Shown here: piece by piece, positions 43,411-51,715 of the stretch | Layout of the letters: the number at the start of each line of letters is the position of its first letter | How positions within the stretch are numbered: the first letter of the stretch is position 1 | Origin: Paenibacillus tritici | GTDB lineage: Bacteria; Bacillota; Bacilli; Paenibacillales; Paenibacillaceae | Length of the DNA: 64,000 nt | Assembly: GCF_013204885.1 (NCBI RefSeq) | Contig: NZ_JABMKX010000005.1 | Span: forward strand, 62,001-126,000 | Reading direction: 5' to 3' | Notes under the pieces: generated by a model | Database searches by the model: none | What the model saw: the letters and a program-made list of their open reading frames with translations, nothing else | What the model was told of the DNA's origin: nothing | Made by a program: the position numbers and the translations under genes

Positions 43411-43659
43411 TTAGAATACTTGAATAACTTCTTCCACGCCTTCTACTTCTTCAACGAGGGCGCGTTCGATCCCGGCTTTAAGCGTGATCGTGGAGCTTGG
43501 GCAACTGCCGCATGCACCCATAAGTTTCAACTTGACGATGCCGTCTTCAACATCAATCAGTTCCACGTCACCGCCATCGCGCTGCAGGAACGGACGAAGT
43601 TTATCGAGCACTTCCAGTACTTCATCATACATGGTTGCGCTTTGTACGTTCTCACTCAT
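43411..43659 (-). CDS. yutI: NifU-like Fe-S scaffold protein (YutI)
   Basis: An 82-residue NifU C-terminal-domain protein that can hold a [4Fe-4S] cluster for transfer. The CxxC is in [23 protein letters not shown] precedes the ATG. It is divergent from yuzB, as in the yutI/yuzB/yutJ region of Bacillus. Confidence 0.93.
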   Translation of the reverse strand: MSENVQSATMYDEVLEVLDKLRPFLQRDGGDVELIDVEDGIVKLKLMGACGSCPSSTITLKAGIERALVEEVEGVEEVIQVF

Positions 43660-43741
43660 TTCTCAATCACTCCTTTCGTATGTTTATTATAGTACAAAAA
43701 CTTAAAAAATAAAATGGTTAGTGCAGAATAGGGAGATCATC

Positions 43742-43996
43742 ATGAGACCAATTATAGAATTTTGTGCCAGCAACATCGGACATGGCACGGAAGCCCTCAA
43801 GCTTAAGCTGGAACAAAACCCCGAATATGATGTGGTTGAATATGGCTGTCTGAATAACTGTGGCGAATGTTACATGCAGCCGTTCGTTATGGTGGACGGG
43901 GAGATTATTGAAGCCGATTCCCCTGCCGCACTGGAAGCGGCCATTGAAGCCGCTATTCAGGAAGCAGAGGCCTGGGACAACCTTGAGATTGATTAA
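43742..43996 (+). CDS. yuzB: YuzB family protein
   Basis: An 84-residue DUF1450/YuzB protein with a CLNNCGECYMQPFVMVDGE segment that looks like a ferredoxin-thioredoxin-type cysteine cluster. GGGAG precedes the ATG at 43742; an earlier ATG at 43721 has none. Function unknown, probably Fe-S or redox-related given its neighbours yutI and yutJ. Confidence 0.9.
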   Translation: MRPIIEFCASNIGHGTEALKLKLEQNPEYDVVEYGCLNNCGECYMQPFVMVDGEIIEADSPAALEAAIEAAIQEAEAWDNLEID

Positions 43997-44026
43997 GCCG
44001 GGATTGTACCAGGACCCGTCAGGTAC

Positions 44027-45088
44027 CTAACCGAAATGGCGCTTGGACATCCACAGGACGCCGCTCTTCAGCAGGCGCGGAACGCGGCCCATGACGGAGC
44101 GGCGGCCCATCAGGCCGAAGCCTGCGTTTTTACCCAGTGACCCAAGGGTTCCCTTGAGCCTGATCTTATGCAGCTTCGGCGTTTCATTGCGCCATAACGC
44201 CTGAATAATCTGTCCCACCTGTTCTCCTTGGGCGCCCGCTGCCTGTGCACTGGGTGCGAAGGGCAGGCTGGCACAGTCCCCGATCACATAGACCTCCGGA
44301 TAATCGGCTATATTATAATATTTCCCGACAATAAGCCGTCCTCCGCGGTCTTTGGGAAGTTCAAGCTGCTGCACGACCTGCACAGGCTGAATTCCGGCAG
44401 TCCATACCGTTACATCAGCAGGAATCGCCTGGGTGCCATTGAAGATGGCATCCTTTTCTACATGTGAGACGGATACCCGGCCCATCGTCTCCACCTGATG
44501 CTCATTGAACCACTCCTCCACATAGGCAGACAGCTTGGCCGGGAAAGAAGACAATATGCGTTCTCCCCGGTCCATAATGGAGATGTTCAGGTCGGGCCGG
44601 CTCTCCCTTAGCTCTGAAGCAATCTCTACACCGCTTAATCCTCCGCCCACAATGTTGACCGTTCCATAAGGCTTCACATCGTTCAGCCGGCGGTAGGTTT
44701 CCCGGGTTCCTGCGAAGCTCTGAATACTGCAAGCATACTCTTGGGCGCCAGGTATGTTGTGGAAATTATCCGTACAACCGAGGGCAATCGCCAGAATATC
44801 ATAGGATATCGGCTCCCCGGAGTCGAGGAAGATCATCCGGCTGTCCAAATGAATGGAGCCCACTTCCCCGTAACGTACGGTCAGGCGGGGGTGAACCGGA
44901 AATTGAATCCGCAGATGATAATCCGTGACGGTACCTGCGGCCAGTGCATAATATTCGGTCTTGATCCCCTGATAGGGCATCCGGTCTACCAGGACGATCT
45001 CCACATCATGCGGGAGATGGTTATTAAGCAATTGCTGAATGAGGGCAAGACCGCCGTAGCCGCCGCCCAGGACAAGTAACGTTCTCAT
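44027..45088 (-). CDS. yutJ: NAD(P)/FAD-dependent oxidoreductase, YutJ-like (NDH-2 type)
   Basis: A flavoprotein of 353 residues of the type II NADH dehydrogenase family. The FAD motif is LLVLGGGYGGLAL, the NAD motif VNIVGGGLSGVEIASEL and the second FAD contact VYVIGDCASLP. YutJ lies beside yutI/yuzB in Bacillus. GGAAG lies about ten bases before the ATG at 45088. There is no clear membrane-anchoring C-terminal helix. The electron acceptor is probably menaquinone, by inference. Confidence 0.88.
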   Translation of the reverse strand: MRTLLVLGGGYGGLALIQQLLNNHLPHDVEIVLVDRMPYQGIKTEYYALAAGTVTDYHLRIQFPVHPRLTVRYGEVGSIHLDSRMIFLDSGEPISYDILAIALGCTDNFHNIPGAQEYACSIQSFAGTRETYRRLNDVKPYGTVNIVGGGLSGVEIASELRESRPDLNISIMDRGERILSSFPAKLSAYVEEWFNEHQVETMGRVSVSHVEKDAIFNGTQAIPADVTVWTAGIQPVQVVQQLELPKDRGGRLIVGKYYNIADYPEVYVIGDCASLPFAPSAQAAGAQGEQVGQIIQALWRNETPKLHKIRLKGTLGSLGKNAGFGLMGRRSVMGRVPRLLKSGVLWMSKRHFG

Positions 45089-45158
45089 GCGAACTGATCT
45101 TCCTTTCGGATACAAAAATAGACAAGGCAGTTCTGCGAATGACAGTGCTGATATTCGT

Positions 45159-46265
45159 TTATTCGTATACTTTGATCTCGTTGTAGAAGGTATCCCGCTC
45201 TACCGGAATCCGTCCGGCGCCCTTCACGAGCCAGATCAGCTCTTCCCGGGTCAGACCCTCGGGTGTCAGTGCACCGGCAGCATGGCTGATCCGTTCCTTA
45301 AGGATCGTGCCGTGTACGTCAGAGGCTCCGAAGCTAAGGGCTACCTGGGTCAACTGGGCCCCGATATTAATGAAGTAGGCCTTGATATGGTCGAAATTAT
45401 CCAGCATCAGCCGGCTGACCGCAATGGTCTTCAAGTCCTCGTAAGCAGAGTTGCGGCGCATAATGCCGGCATTCTTGTTCTTGGGCTGCATGGACAGCGG
45501 AATGAAGACCATGAATCCGCCGGTTTCGTCCTGCAGATCACGAATTTGCAGCATATGACGGATGCGGTCCTCGCGGGACTCAATGGACCCGTACAGCATG
45601 GTGGTGTGTGTCTTCATGCCGAGATGATGAGCCGTCCGGTGCACTTCGAGATACTCCTCGACGTTGGCCTTATCTACGCGCATTTTTTTGCGGTACTGGT
45701 CGGACAAGATCTCTGCTCCCCCACCGGTAAGGGTCTTCAATCCGGCGGCGCGCAGCTGCTCCAGCACTTCACGGATACTGAGTCCGCTGATGCGAGTGAA
45801 GAAGTCGATTTCTGCCGCAGTGTAAGCCTTGAGGGTGACCTCCGGGAAGCGCTCGTTCAAGGCCGAAAGCGAATCAACATAGTACTGGAAGGGCACATTA
45901 TCATTATGACCGCCGACAATATGGAACTCGCGCACGCCGGGATGAATATGCTGCTCGACATATTGCACCATTTCCTGACCGGAAAGGGTATAAGCCCCTT
46001 CTTCGCCTTCATCCTTGCGGAAATTGCAGAATGCACAGCGGGATTCGCAGACGTTGGTGAAATAGAGGCTCATATTCTCAATAAAATAGACTTTATTCCC
46101 GTTTTTTCGCTGATTAACTTCATTGGCCAGTTGCCCAATCGTCAATAAATCGTTGCTCTCATATAAATAAACGCCGTCTTCCAAATTCAATCGTTCTCCG
46201 CCGCGAACCTTCTCAATGATGTTCGCCATCCGGGCATCCGTGTGGGGTGTTATAAGGGTAGACAT
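45159..46265 (-). CDS. mqnE: Aminofutalosine synthase
   Basis: A radical-SAM enzyme (368 residues) that joins SAM-derived adenosyl to 3-[(1-carboxyvinyl)oxy]benzoate in the futalosine route to menaquinone. The cluster motif is CESRCAFCNF. Other landmarks are EFHIVGGHNDNVPF, GLKTLTGGGAEIL and THTTMLYGSIE. The ATG at 46265 has GGAGG seven bases before it. It has its own promoter (46423-46451) and a GC-rich hairpin (GCCGGC..GCCGGC) in its leader. A UbiD-type decarboxylase gene about 6 kb away fits the same pathway. Confidence 0.92.
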   Translation of the reverse strand: MSTLITPHTDARMANIIEKVRGGERLNLEDGVYLYESNDLLTIGQLANEVNQRKNGNKVYFIENMSLYFTNVCESRCAFCNFRKDEGEEGAYTLSGQEMVQYVEQHIHPGVREFHIVGGHNDNVPFQYYVDSLSALNERFPEVTLKAYTAAEIDFFTRISGLSIREVLEQLRAAGLKTLTGGGAEILSDQYRKKMRVDKANVEEYLEVHRTAHHLGMKTHTTMLYGSIESREDRIRHMLQIRDLQDETGGFMVFIPLSMQPKNKNAGIMRRNSAYEDLKTIAVSRLMLDNFDHIKAYFINIGAQLTQVALSFGASDVHGTILKERISHAAGALTPEGLTREELIWLVKGAGRIPVERDTFYNEIKVYE

Positions 46266-46422
46266 ATAATTTCCTCCTGAAGGTTGGCGAAGCAGCTGCA
46301 TCGCATAATTGTGTATCGTAGAATGGCCGGCAGGGCAGCCGGCATTACAAATAGAGGTTTGCTGCAACCCCGTGACAAATTTCCGAATTTTTTTGAAAAT
46401 ACACTCGTTTATCGCTTTTCTT

Positions 46423-46451
46423 ATTATAAACCTCTACTTGAGGGGGAGCAA
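46423..46451 (-). promoter_or_regulatory. Promoter of mqnE
   Basis: On the minus strand TTGCTC (46446-46451), 17 bases, TATAAT (46423-46428). It is followed by a leader of about 150 bases. Confidence 0.72.
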
Positions 46452-46508
46452 CCGCCAGAAACCGCAGGGCTTGCGGTATAAATTGCATATCAGCGGAGAG
46501 TTTGCGAC

Positions 46509-46537
46509 TTGAGGGCAGAAGAATAGTGGAGTATACT
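46509..46537 (+). promoter_or_regulatory. Promoter of yutM
   Basis: TTGAGG (46509-46514), 17 bases, TATACT (46532-46537), giving a leader of about 118 bases before yutM. Confidence 0.65.
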
Positions 46538-46661
46538 GAATTTATGAGGCGCAGCAAATGATTTACATCATATTCATAATAAGCTTCGCCACTCCGTTCT
46601 TAACTTGAAGCCGGAAGGCTGATTGATAAACAAACTAATTCATTCTTGGGAGGTTATCATT

Positions 46662-47021
46662 ATGATTAACATAAGTGAAACAGCAGCAGGCCAATTGAAG
46701 ACGATGCTGGCTGAGCAGGAAGTGCCTAATATGTTCCTCCGCCTGGGCGTAACCGCCGGGGGCTGCAGCGGCTTCTCCTACGCGATGGGCTTCGATGACA
46801 GCGAGAGCGAGCAGGACGTATACATGGACGTTGAAGGTCTGAAGGTAGTCGTCAGCAAAGACGACCTCCGTTACCTCAACGGCCTGGAGATCGACTTCGA
46901 GGAATCCGGCATGACCGGCGGCTTCACCATCAACAACCCGAATGCCTCGGCAACCTGTGGTTGCGGATCATCTTTCCGTACGAAGGAAGAAGCAGGCAAT
47001 CCGGCGGCGGAGCCTTGCTAA
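46662..47021 (+). CDS. yutM: HesB/IscA-type Fe-S assembly protein (YutM-like)
   Basis: A 119-residue A-type carrier that accepts and delivers Fe-S clusters. The three conserved cysteines are in TAGGCSGFSY and ATCGCGSSF. The tail carries another Cys at the very end (AAEPC). GGGAGG lies eight bases before the ATG at 46662; an earlier ATG-frame start is not supported. It is near yutI, yuzB and yutJ, as in Bacillus. Confidence 0.93.
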   Translation: MINISETAAGQLKTMLAEQEVPNMFLRLGVTAGGCSGFSYAMGFDDSESEQDVYMDVEGLKVVVSKDDLRYLNGLEIDFEESGMTGGFTINNPNASATCGCGSSFRTKEEAGNPAAEPC

Positions 47022-47092
47022 ACGCTGAGATGATGGGAATGTCTCCGTTGATGTAAATAGTTGATTTAATCAACGCGGATTGCGGCTTTCGT

Positions 47093-47141
47093 AACCTCCT
47101 AATGGTGTATGGTGCAAACTATACGCGTTAGGAGGTTTTTT
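47093..47141 (+). terminator. Terminator of yutM
   Basis: AACCTCCTAA pairs with TTAGGAGGTT, enclosing a second hairpin (GTATGGT / ACTATAC), followed by TTTTTT. Confidence 0.9.
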
Positions 47142-47209
47142 GTTGATCAAACCAATATATGTTAAAATTCAATAGAGATGTTTATGCTTACACTATGAGG
47201 AGGGCAAGA

Positions 47210-47812
47210 ATGAGACTGTTACCCTTTGAACGCCCCACAGAGCATTATGATGAACGAATCGTCGAGATTGATAAAGAAATTTGTTCTTTGATCCAGCAGA
47301 GGAAGGACGTCTCGGATGATAATCCGGGTTATCCTCCGTTTGAGTATATTTCTGAATGGTCAGAGACGTTTGAACTCTATGAAGACTTCTTGAAAGTGTT
47401 ATTTGCGACTATGATGAATGAGAAACAATTTAAACCCAGGGTTGAACCCTCGGGATTTAGAAAACATATTGAAATCCTGAGGTCTGTTGAGAAAGACGAG
47501 CGTTTCTATACCCTAACTTCCTTAAGACAATATAGCAATGCAAGTGTTCTGGTCCTTAATATAGATTGGGACGAGCAACCGGACAATGTACCCAATTCTC
47601 ATCAGCATACCCACTATGAACTATTCATTAACGAACAATACGATTCCAGAATGACAAGTGGTGCAAGCAGTTCTGATCATGCCTCTTATAAATATGTAGT
47701 AACCCCGCCCTTACCTGACGATATTTCAGAACTTCAATTTAGGTTCGGACCCTATAACCACTCTTTTAAGAAGGCGGAGTCAGAGGATGAAATCGTATTT
47801 GGGATTATGTAA
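47210..47812 (+). CDS. Hypothetical protein (200 aa), lower-GC gene
   Basis: I do not recognise a family. The protein is soluble and acidic (RIVEIDKEICSLIQQRKDVSDDN, SEWSETFELYEDFLKV) with a His-rich stretch (PNSHQHTHYELFI) that could bind metal. Codons are visibly more AT-rich than in neighbouring genes, a sign of possible transfer. GGAGGG lies six bases before the ATG at 47210. It stands alone between two terminators. Confidence 0.72.
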   Translation: MRLLPFERPTEHYDERIVEIDKEICSLIQQRKDVSDDNPGYPPFEYISEWSETFELYEDFLKVLFATMMNEKQFKPRVEPSGFRKHIEILRSVEKDERFYTLTSLRQYSNASVLVLNIDWDEQPDNVPNSHQHTHYELFINEQYDSRMTSGASSSDHASYKYVVTPPLPDDISELQFRFGPYNHSFKKAESEDEIVFGIM

Positions 47813-47846
47813 AATGAAAAAAAACCCTATACGGAATGACTGAGAT

Positions 47847-47892
47847 AAGCGCAGCCTTTACGAAGTAATATTCGTGAAGCCTGCGCTTTTTT
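47847..47892 (+). terminator. Terminator after the 47210 gene
   Basis: AAGCGCAG pairs with CTGCGCTT, enclosing CTTTACGAA / TTCGTGAAG, followed by TTTT. Confidence 0.92.
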
Positions 47893-47964
47893 GCCGAAAG
47901 GACGCATGAAAGCCTTTTAAAAAGTCAGTTTTGTGTCAAAATTCAATTCCCCTATAAAACACAC

Positions 47965-47993
47965 TTGACTAGTGGGATTAATAGGATTATAGT
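47965..47993 (+). promoter_or_regulatory. Promoter of the GntR/second MetNIQ operon
   Basis: TTGACT (47965-47970), 17 bases, TATAGT (47988-47993), close to the sigma-A consensus. The leader runs about 125 bases to gntR. Confidence 0.82.
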
Positions 47994-48059
47994 ATGAAAA
48001 AAGCTTGATTCACGAGAAAGATTTCCACAGGAAACTTTCATCTTTCAGCTTAAATTTAA

Positions 48060-48071
48060 ATTGTATACAAT
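48060..48071. promoter_or_regulatory. Probable GntR operator
   Basis: ATTGTATACAAT is a perfect 12-base palindrome of the GntR/FadR operator type, with a further TTATACAA half-site right after. It lies between the promoter and gntR, so binding could block transcription and give autoregulation. Confidence 0.65.
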
Positions 48072-48123
48072 TATACAAATATTCGGGCGACCCGCAAACG
48101 AATGGCGAGGAGCAATCAACGGT

Positions 48124-48786
48124 ATGGAAATGCGCTCAAGAAGATTGTCGAAGGATAATACTTACTATGCACTCAAGCAAAAAATAATAGACAGCGAGCT
48201 GGAGCCGGATCAAGCGGTCAATGAAGAGAATCTGGCAGCACTCCTCGGCGTCAGCCGTACTCCGTTAAGAGAGGCCATCCAGCGGCTGGAGAATGAGGAT
48301 TTCCTGGTGCGCCAGCCTAACGGCAGGCTGCGTGTAGCTCCGCTAACGATTACAGAGGTGGAAGAAATCTTCCTGATCCGCAGCATGCTTGAAGGCCATA
48401 CGGCCAGAAGCGCAGCCAGAAATGCTACGGCCCGGGATATTCAGCGGTTAACGCTGATTCTGGAGCAACTGAAGCACTCTTTTCAGATGGGGGACAAGCA
48501 GGATGTAGTATCCTATGGTTTTGAATTCCATGATTACTTATCGGAGATCAGCACGCTGAAGACCTTTGAGAAGGTGCTGAATCAATTAAGAGACCGTTCC
48601 CTCCGGTATTGCCGTTATGTCTCTCTGCACGGGGACTGGAATACACAGGCGGATGAAGAACATCTGGCCATTCTGCAGAGGATTGTAGCCAGAGATGAGG
48701 ACGGCGCAGAACAAGCCATGCGGGAGCATATCCTAAGCAGTCTGTCTACTGCACTCGAGCGGATTCGGGGAATTGAACAAACGTAA
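48124..48786 (+). CDS. GntR-family (FadR/FCD-type) transcriptional regulator
   Basis: A 220-residue DNA-binding protein. The winged helix (about 10-75) includes NEENLAALLGVSRTPLREAIQRLE; the FCD effector domain follows with metal-type residues in FEFHDYLSEIS and EEHLAILQRIVARDEDGAEQAMREHI. GAGGAG lies upstream of the ATG at 48124; an ATG at 48130 is also possible. It is the first gene of an eight-gene run on the same strand, with a palindromic operator upstream, so it most likely senses the substrate of that operon. Confidence 0.9.
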   Translation: MEMRSRRLSKDNTYYALKQKIIDSELEPDQAVNEENLAALLGVSRTPLREAIQRLENEDFLVRQPNGRLRVAPLTITEVEEIFLIRSMLEGHTARSAARNATARDIQRLTLILEQLKHSFQMGDKQDVVSYGFEFHDYLSEISTLKTFEKVLNQLRDRSLRYCRYVSLHGDWNTQADEEHLAILQRIVARDEDGAEQAMREHILSSLSTALERIRGIEQT

Positions 48787-48804
48787 CGGAGGGGGAGCAG
48801 ACTT

Positions 48805-49965
48805 ATGGAACCACAGCAGGAGAGGGAAGAGGCTTTGGCAGCACGGCTAACGGAAGTACGGAGGAACCTGCACCGCGAACCGGAGCTTAGCTATGAAGAG
48901 TTCAGAACGACTGAGAAGCTGCGCAGATGGCTGACCGAAGAGGGGATAGCGATCCTGGACCTTCCCTTGGAGACCGGACTTATTGCGGAGATTGGACAAG
49001 GGAGCGGGAGCATTGTAGCGATCCGCTGTGATATTGATGCACTGCCGATTGAGGAGCAGACAGGACTGCCGTATGCCTCAGAGATTCCCGGAAAAATGCA
49101 CGCCTGTGGCCATGACTTCCACACCGCCGTCATTCTGGGGGCTGCCATCCTGCTGAAGCAGCGCGAGGAGGAGCTACCGGGCAAGGTCAGAATATTGTTC
49201 CAGCCGGCGGAAGAGACGGGACACGGTGCAGAGGGTGTGCTGGCATCCGGCGGACTGAACGGGGTTGAAGCCATATTCGGTATACATAATTCACCGGAGC
49301 TGCGGGCCGGAGCGTTCGGCACAAGAACGGGGCCATTAACGGCTGGTGTAGACCGCTTTGAGATTACGGTAAAAGGTGTCGGTGCTCACGCAGCCACTCC
49401 CGAAAAAGGGGTGGACACCATAGTCACTGCCGCGCAGATCATTACCATGCTGCAAACCGTAGTCAGCCGCCAAAATAATACGCTGGAGCCGGTGGTGTTA
49501 AGTGTGACCCGAATCAACGGAGGTTTCACCTGGAATGTGCTCCCGGAGAAGGTGGAGCTTGAAGGAACGGTACGCACCTACAATGAGGATATCCGCAGCA
49601 GCATTCCAGCCCAAATGACCCGGATCATTGAAGGCATTGCCGCAGCAGCCGGGGCGGAGGCGAAGCTTCATTGGTATCCCGGCCCTCCGGCAACCATTAA
49701 TCATGAGGAATGGGCTGACTTCACCAAAGAGGTCGCTGCACATGCAGGCTATGAGGTACATGATATTCCGCCGCAGATGGGCGGAGAGGATTTCGCATAT
49801 TATTTACAGCAGATACCGGGGGCTTTTGTGAATATTGGAGCCGGCCCGAACCATCCGCTGCATCATCCCCGCTTTGATGTGGATGAGGCGGCCATCCTGC
49901 CCGCTGCCAAGTATTTCGCTGCACTTGCAGAACAAGCGCTTGCGAGGCTGCAGGCACAAGCTTGA
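48805..49965 (+). CDS. M20 family amidohydrolase (N-acyl amino acid deacylase type)
   Basis: A zinc amidohydrolase of 386 residues. Metal-site residues are in MHACGHDFH, FQPAEETGHGAEG and GIHNSPELRAG; the dimerisation domain lies in the middle (GVGAHAATPEKGVDTIV). Relatives remove N-acyl groups from amino acids or hydrolyse hippurate-type amides. It lies directly after gntR (18 bases) and before a MetN-type ATPase gene, an arrangement that suggests the importer brings in an N-acylated amino acid that this enzyme opens. No signal peptide. Confidence 0.92.
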   Translation: MEPQQEREEALAARLTEVRRNLHREPELSYEEFRTTEKLRRWLTEEGIAILDLPLETGLIAEIGQGSGSIVAIRCDIDALPIEEQTGLPYASEIPGKMHACGHDFHTAVILGAAILLKQREEELPGKVRILFQPAEETGHGAEGVLASGGLNGVEAIFGIHNSPELRAGAFGTRTGPLTAGVDRFEITVKGVGAHAATPEKGVDTIVTAAQIITMLQTVVSRQNNTLEPVVLSVTRINGGFTWNVLPEKVELEGTVRTYNEDIRSSIPAQMTRIIEGIAAAAGAEAKLHWYPGPPATINHEEWADFTKEVAAHAGYEVHDIPPQMGGEDFAYYLQQIPGAFVNIGAGPNHPLHHPRFDVDEAAILPAAKYFAALAEQALARLQAQA

Positions 49966-50007
49966 ATCCTGAATCCTAAATTTACCAGATGATTGAGGGG
50001 AACAACC

Positions 50008-51051
50008 ATGATTGAATTACGGGATGTGTACAAGACCTTCACCCGCAAAGAGGTGAAGATTGAAGCTCTGAAGGGAATCAGCCTGAAGGTGGAGAAAGGT
50101 GATATCTTCGGTGTCATCGGCTACAGCGGTGCCGGAAAAAGCACGTTAATCCGCCTGGTCAATTACCTGGAACGTCCCTCGGAGGGACAGGTGCTGGTAG
50201 AAGGGCATGATCTGGGCGCGTACAGCGACAAAGAGCTGCGGGCAGCCAAGAAAAACATCGGCATGATTTTTCAGCATTTTAACCTGCTGGAATCGAAAAA
50301 GGTGTTCGACAATGTGGCGATCCCGCTCGTGCTGCTGAAGAAGAACAAAGCTGAGATCCGCAAGCGGGTTCAGGAGCTGCTTGAATTTGTCGGATTAAGT
50401 GACAAGGCCGGAAGTTATCCGAGTGAGCTGTCAGGCGGGCAGAAGCAGCGGGTCGGGATTGCCAGGGCGCTTGCCTCGAACCCCTCCATTCTATTGTGCG
50501 ACGAAGCCACATCTGCACTCGATCCCCAGACTACCCGGTCCATTCTGCAGCTGCTCAAACGAATCAATGCGGAATACAACATTACGGTAATGATCATCAC
50601 GCATGAGATGTCGGTGATTCAGGAGATCTGCAACAAGGTAGCCGTTATGGAAGAGGGACGGATTATCGAGCAGGGGAGCGTACTGGATGTGTTCGGCCAG
50701 CCCAAGCATGAGACTACGCAGAATTTCGTGAAGACTGTCATTCAGAACAGCATGACCACAAGCGTCCGCAGAACACTCAAGGCAGAGCATGGAAGCCAGC
50801 TCTATAAACTGAATTTTGCCGGAGAGAGCGCCTCGGAGCCTGTTCTGTATGAGATTATCCGGTCCTATGGAGTCAAGGTGAATATTCTGTTTGCGAATAC
50901 GACGGAGATTCAAGAGACAACCCTGGGTACGATTATCGTTCAATTGCAGGGTGACCCGTCCCAGATTGAAGCGGCTCTGGATTATATGAACAAGCATGAG
51001 GTACGGATAGAGGAGGTGAAGTCCTATGTTCTCGACATCAATCACAAGTGA
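50008..51051 (+). CDS. MetN-like ABC transporter ATPase, second system
   Basis: A 347-residue ATPase related to MetN. Walker A is GYSGAGKSTL, the signature LSGGQKQRVG, Walker B ILLCDEATSALDP and the H-loop ITHEM, with a C-terminal NIL-type domain. GAGGGG lies eight bases before the ATG at 50008. Its 3' end overlaps the permease gene by 26 bases. There is no SAM riboswitch here; a GntR regulator controls the operon instead, so the substrate may differ from methionine. Confidence 0.93.
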   Translation: MIELRDVYKTFTRKEVKIEALKGISLKVEKGDIFGVIGYSGAGKSTLIRLVNYLERPSEGQVLVEGHDLGAYSDKELRAAKKNIGMIFQHFNLLESKKVFDNVAIPLVLLKKNKAEIRKRVQELLEFVGLSDKAGSYPSELSGGQKQRVGIARALASNPSILLCDEATSALDPQTTRSILQLLKRINAEYNITVMIITHEMSVIQEICNKVAVMEEGRIIEQGSVLDVFGQPKHETTQNFVKTVIQNSMTTSVRRTLKAEHGSQLYKLNFAGESASEPVLYEIIRSYGVKVNILFANTTEIQETTLGTIIVQLQGDPSQIEAALDYMNKHEVRIEEVKSYVLDINHK

Positions 51052-51685
51052 GCAATTTCTTAAGGCTATTATCGAGACGATTCAGATGGTGGGCGTATCG
51101 CTATTCGTAGGTTCGCTGCTGGGCGTTCCGCTGGGCATCCTCCTTGTCATTACCCGTCCAGGCGGGGTGCTGGAGAATAAAGGGCTCTATACCGTGCTTA
51201 ATCCGGTGATCAACATCATCCGTTCGCTTCCGTTCATTATATTACTGGTTGCTATTATTCCGGTAACAAGAGCAATTGTTCATACTTCGATTGGGACGAG
51301 TGCGGCAATTGTTCCGCTTATTATCTATATCGCACCTTATATCGCACGGCTGGTAGAGAACTCCCTGCTGGAAGTGAATCCGGGCATTCTGGAGGCTGCT
51401 GAAGCCATGGGCGCTACTCCGTTACAGGTCATATGGTATTTCCTGCTGCCGGAAGCGATAGGCTCGCTGATTCTCTCCCTGACCACTGCGACGATCGGGT
51501 TAATCGGGGCAACAGCGATGGCAGGCACCGTAGGCGGCGGCGGGGTCGGTGATTTGGCCATTGTGTATGGCTATCAGCGTTTCGACAAGGTGGTCATGGT
51601 TGCTACCGTCATTATTCTCATTATTCTGGTGCAGGGCATTCAATCGTTAGGCAACACCTTGGCCCGTAAAATTCGCCGCTATTAG
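51026..51685 (+). CDS. MetI-like ABC transporter permease, second system
   Basis: A 219-residue permease with five hydrophobic segments. The EAA loop reads EAAEAMGATPLQVIWYFLLPEA. AGGAGGTG lies six bases before the ATG, inside the end of the ATPase gene. It is distinct from the metI copy at 41593. Confidence 0.93.
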   Translation: MFSTSITSEQFLKAIIETIQMVGVSLFVGSLLGVPLGILLVITRPGGVLENKGLYTVLNPVINIIRSLPFIILLVAIIPVTRAIVHTSIGTSAAIVPLIIYIAPYIARLVENSLLEVNPGILEAAEAMGATPLQVIWYFLLPEAIGSLILSLTTATIGLIGATAMAGTVGGGGVGDLAIVYGYQRFDKVVMVATVIILIILVQGIQSLGNTLARKIRRY

Positions 51686-51715
51686 ACTATCACCTATAGA
51701 AAAGAGGAACGGCAG

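Noticed and set aside
45087..46148. 353-codon plus-strand frame across mqnE
   Set aside because: Antisense shadow of the aminofutalosine synthase gene, which has the radical-SAM cluster motif and a ribosome site.
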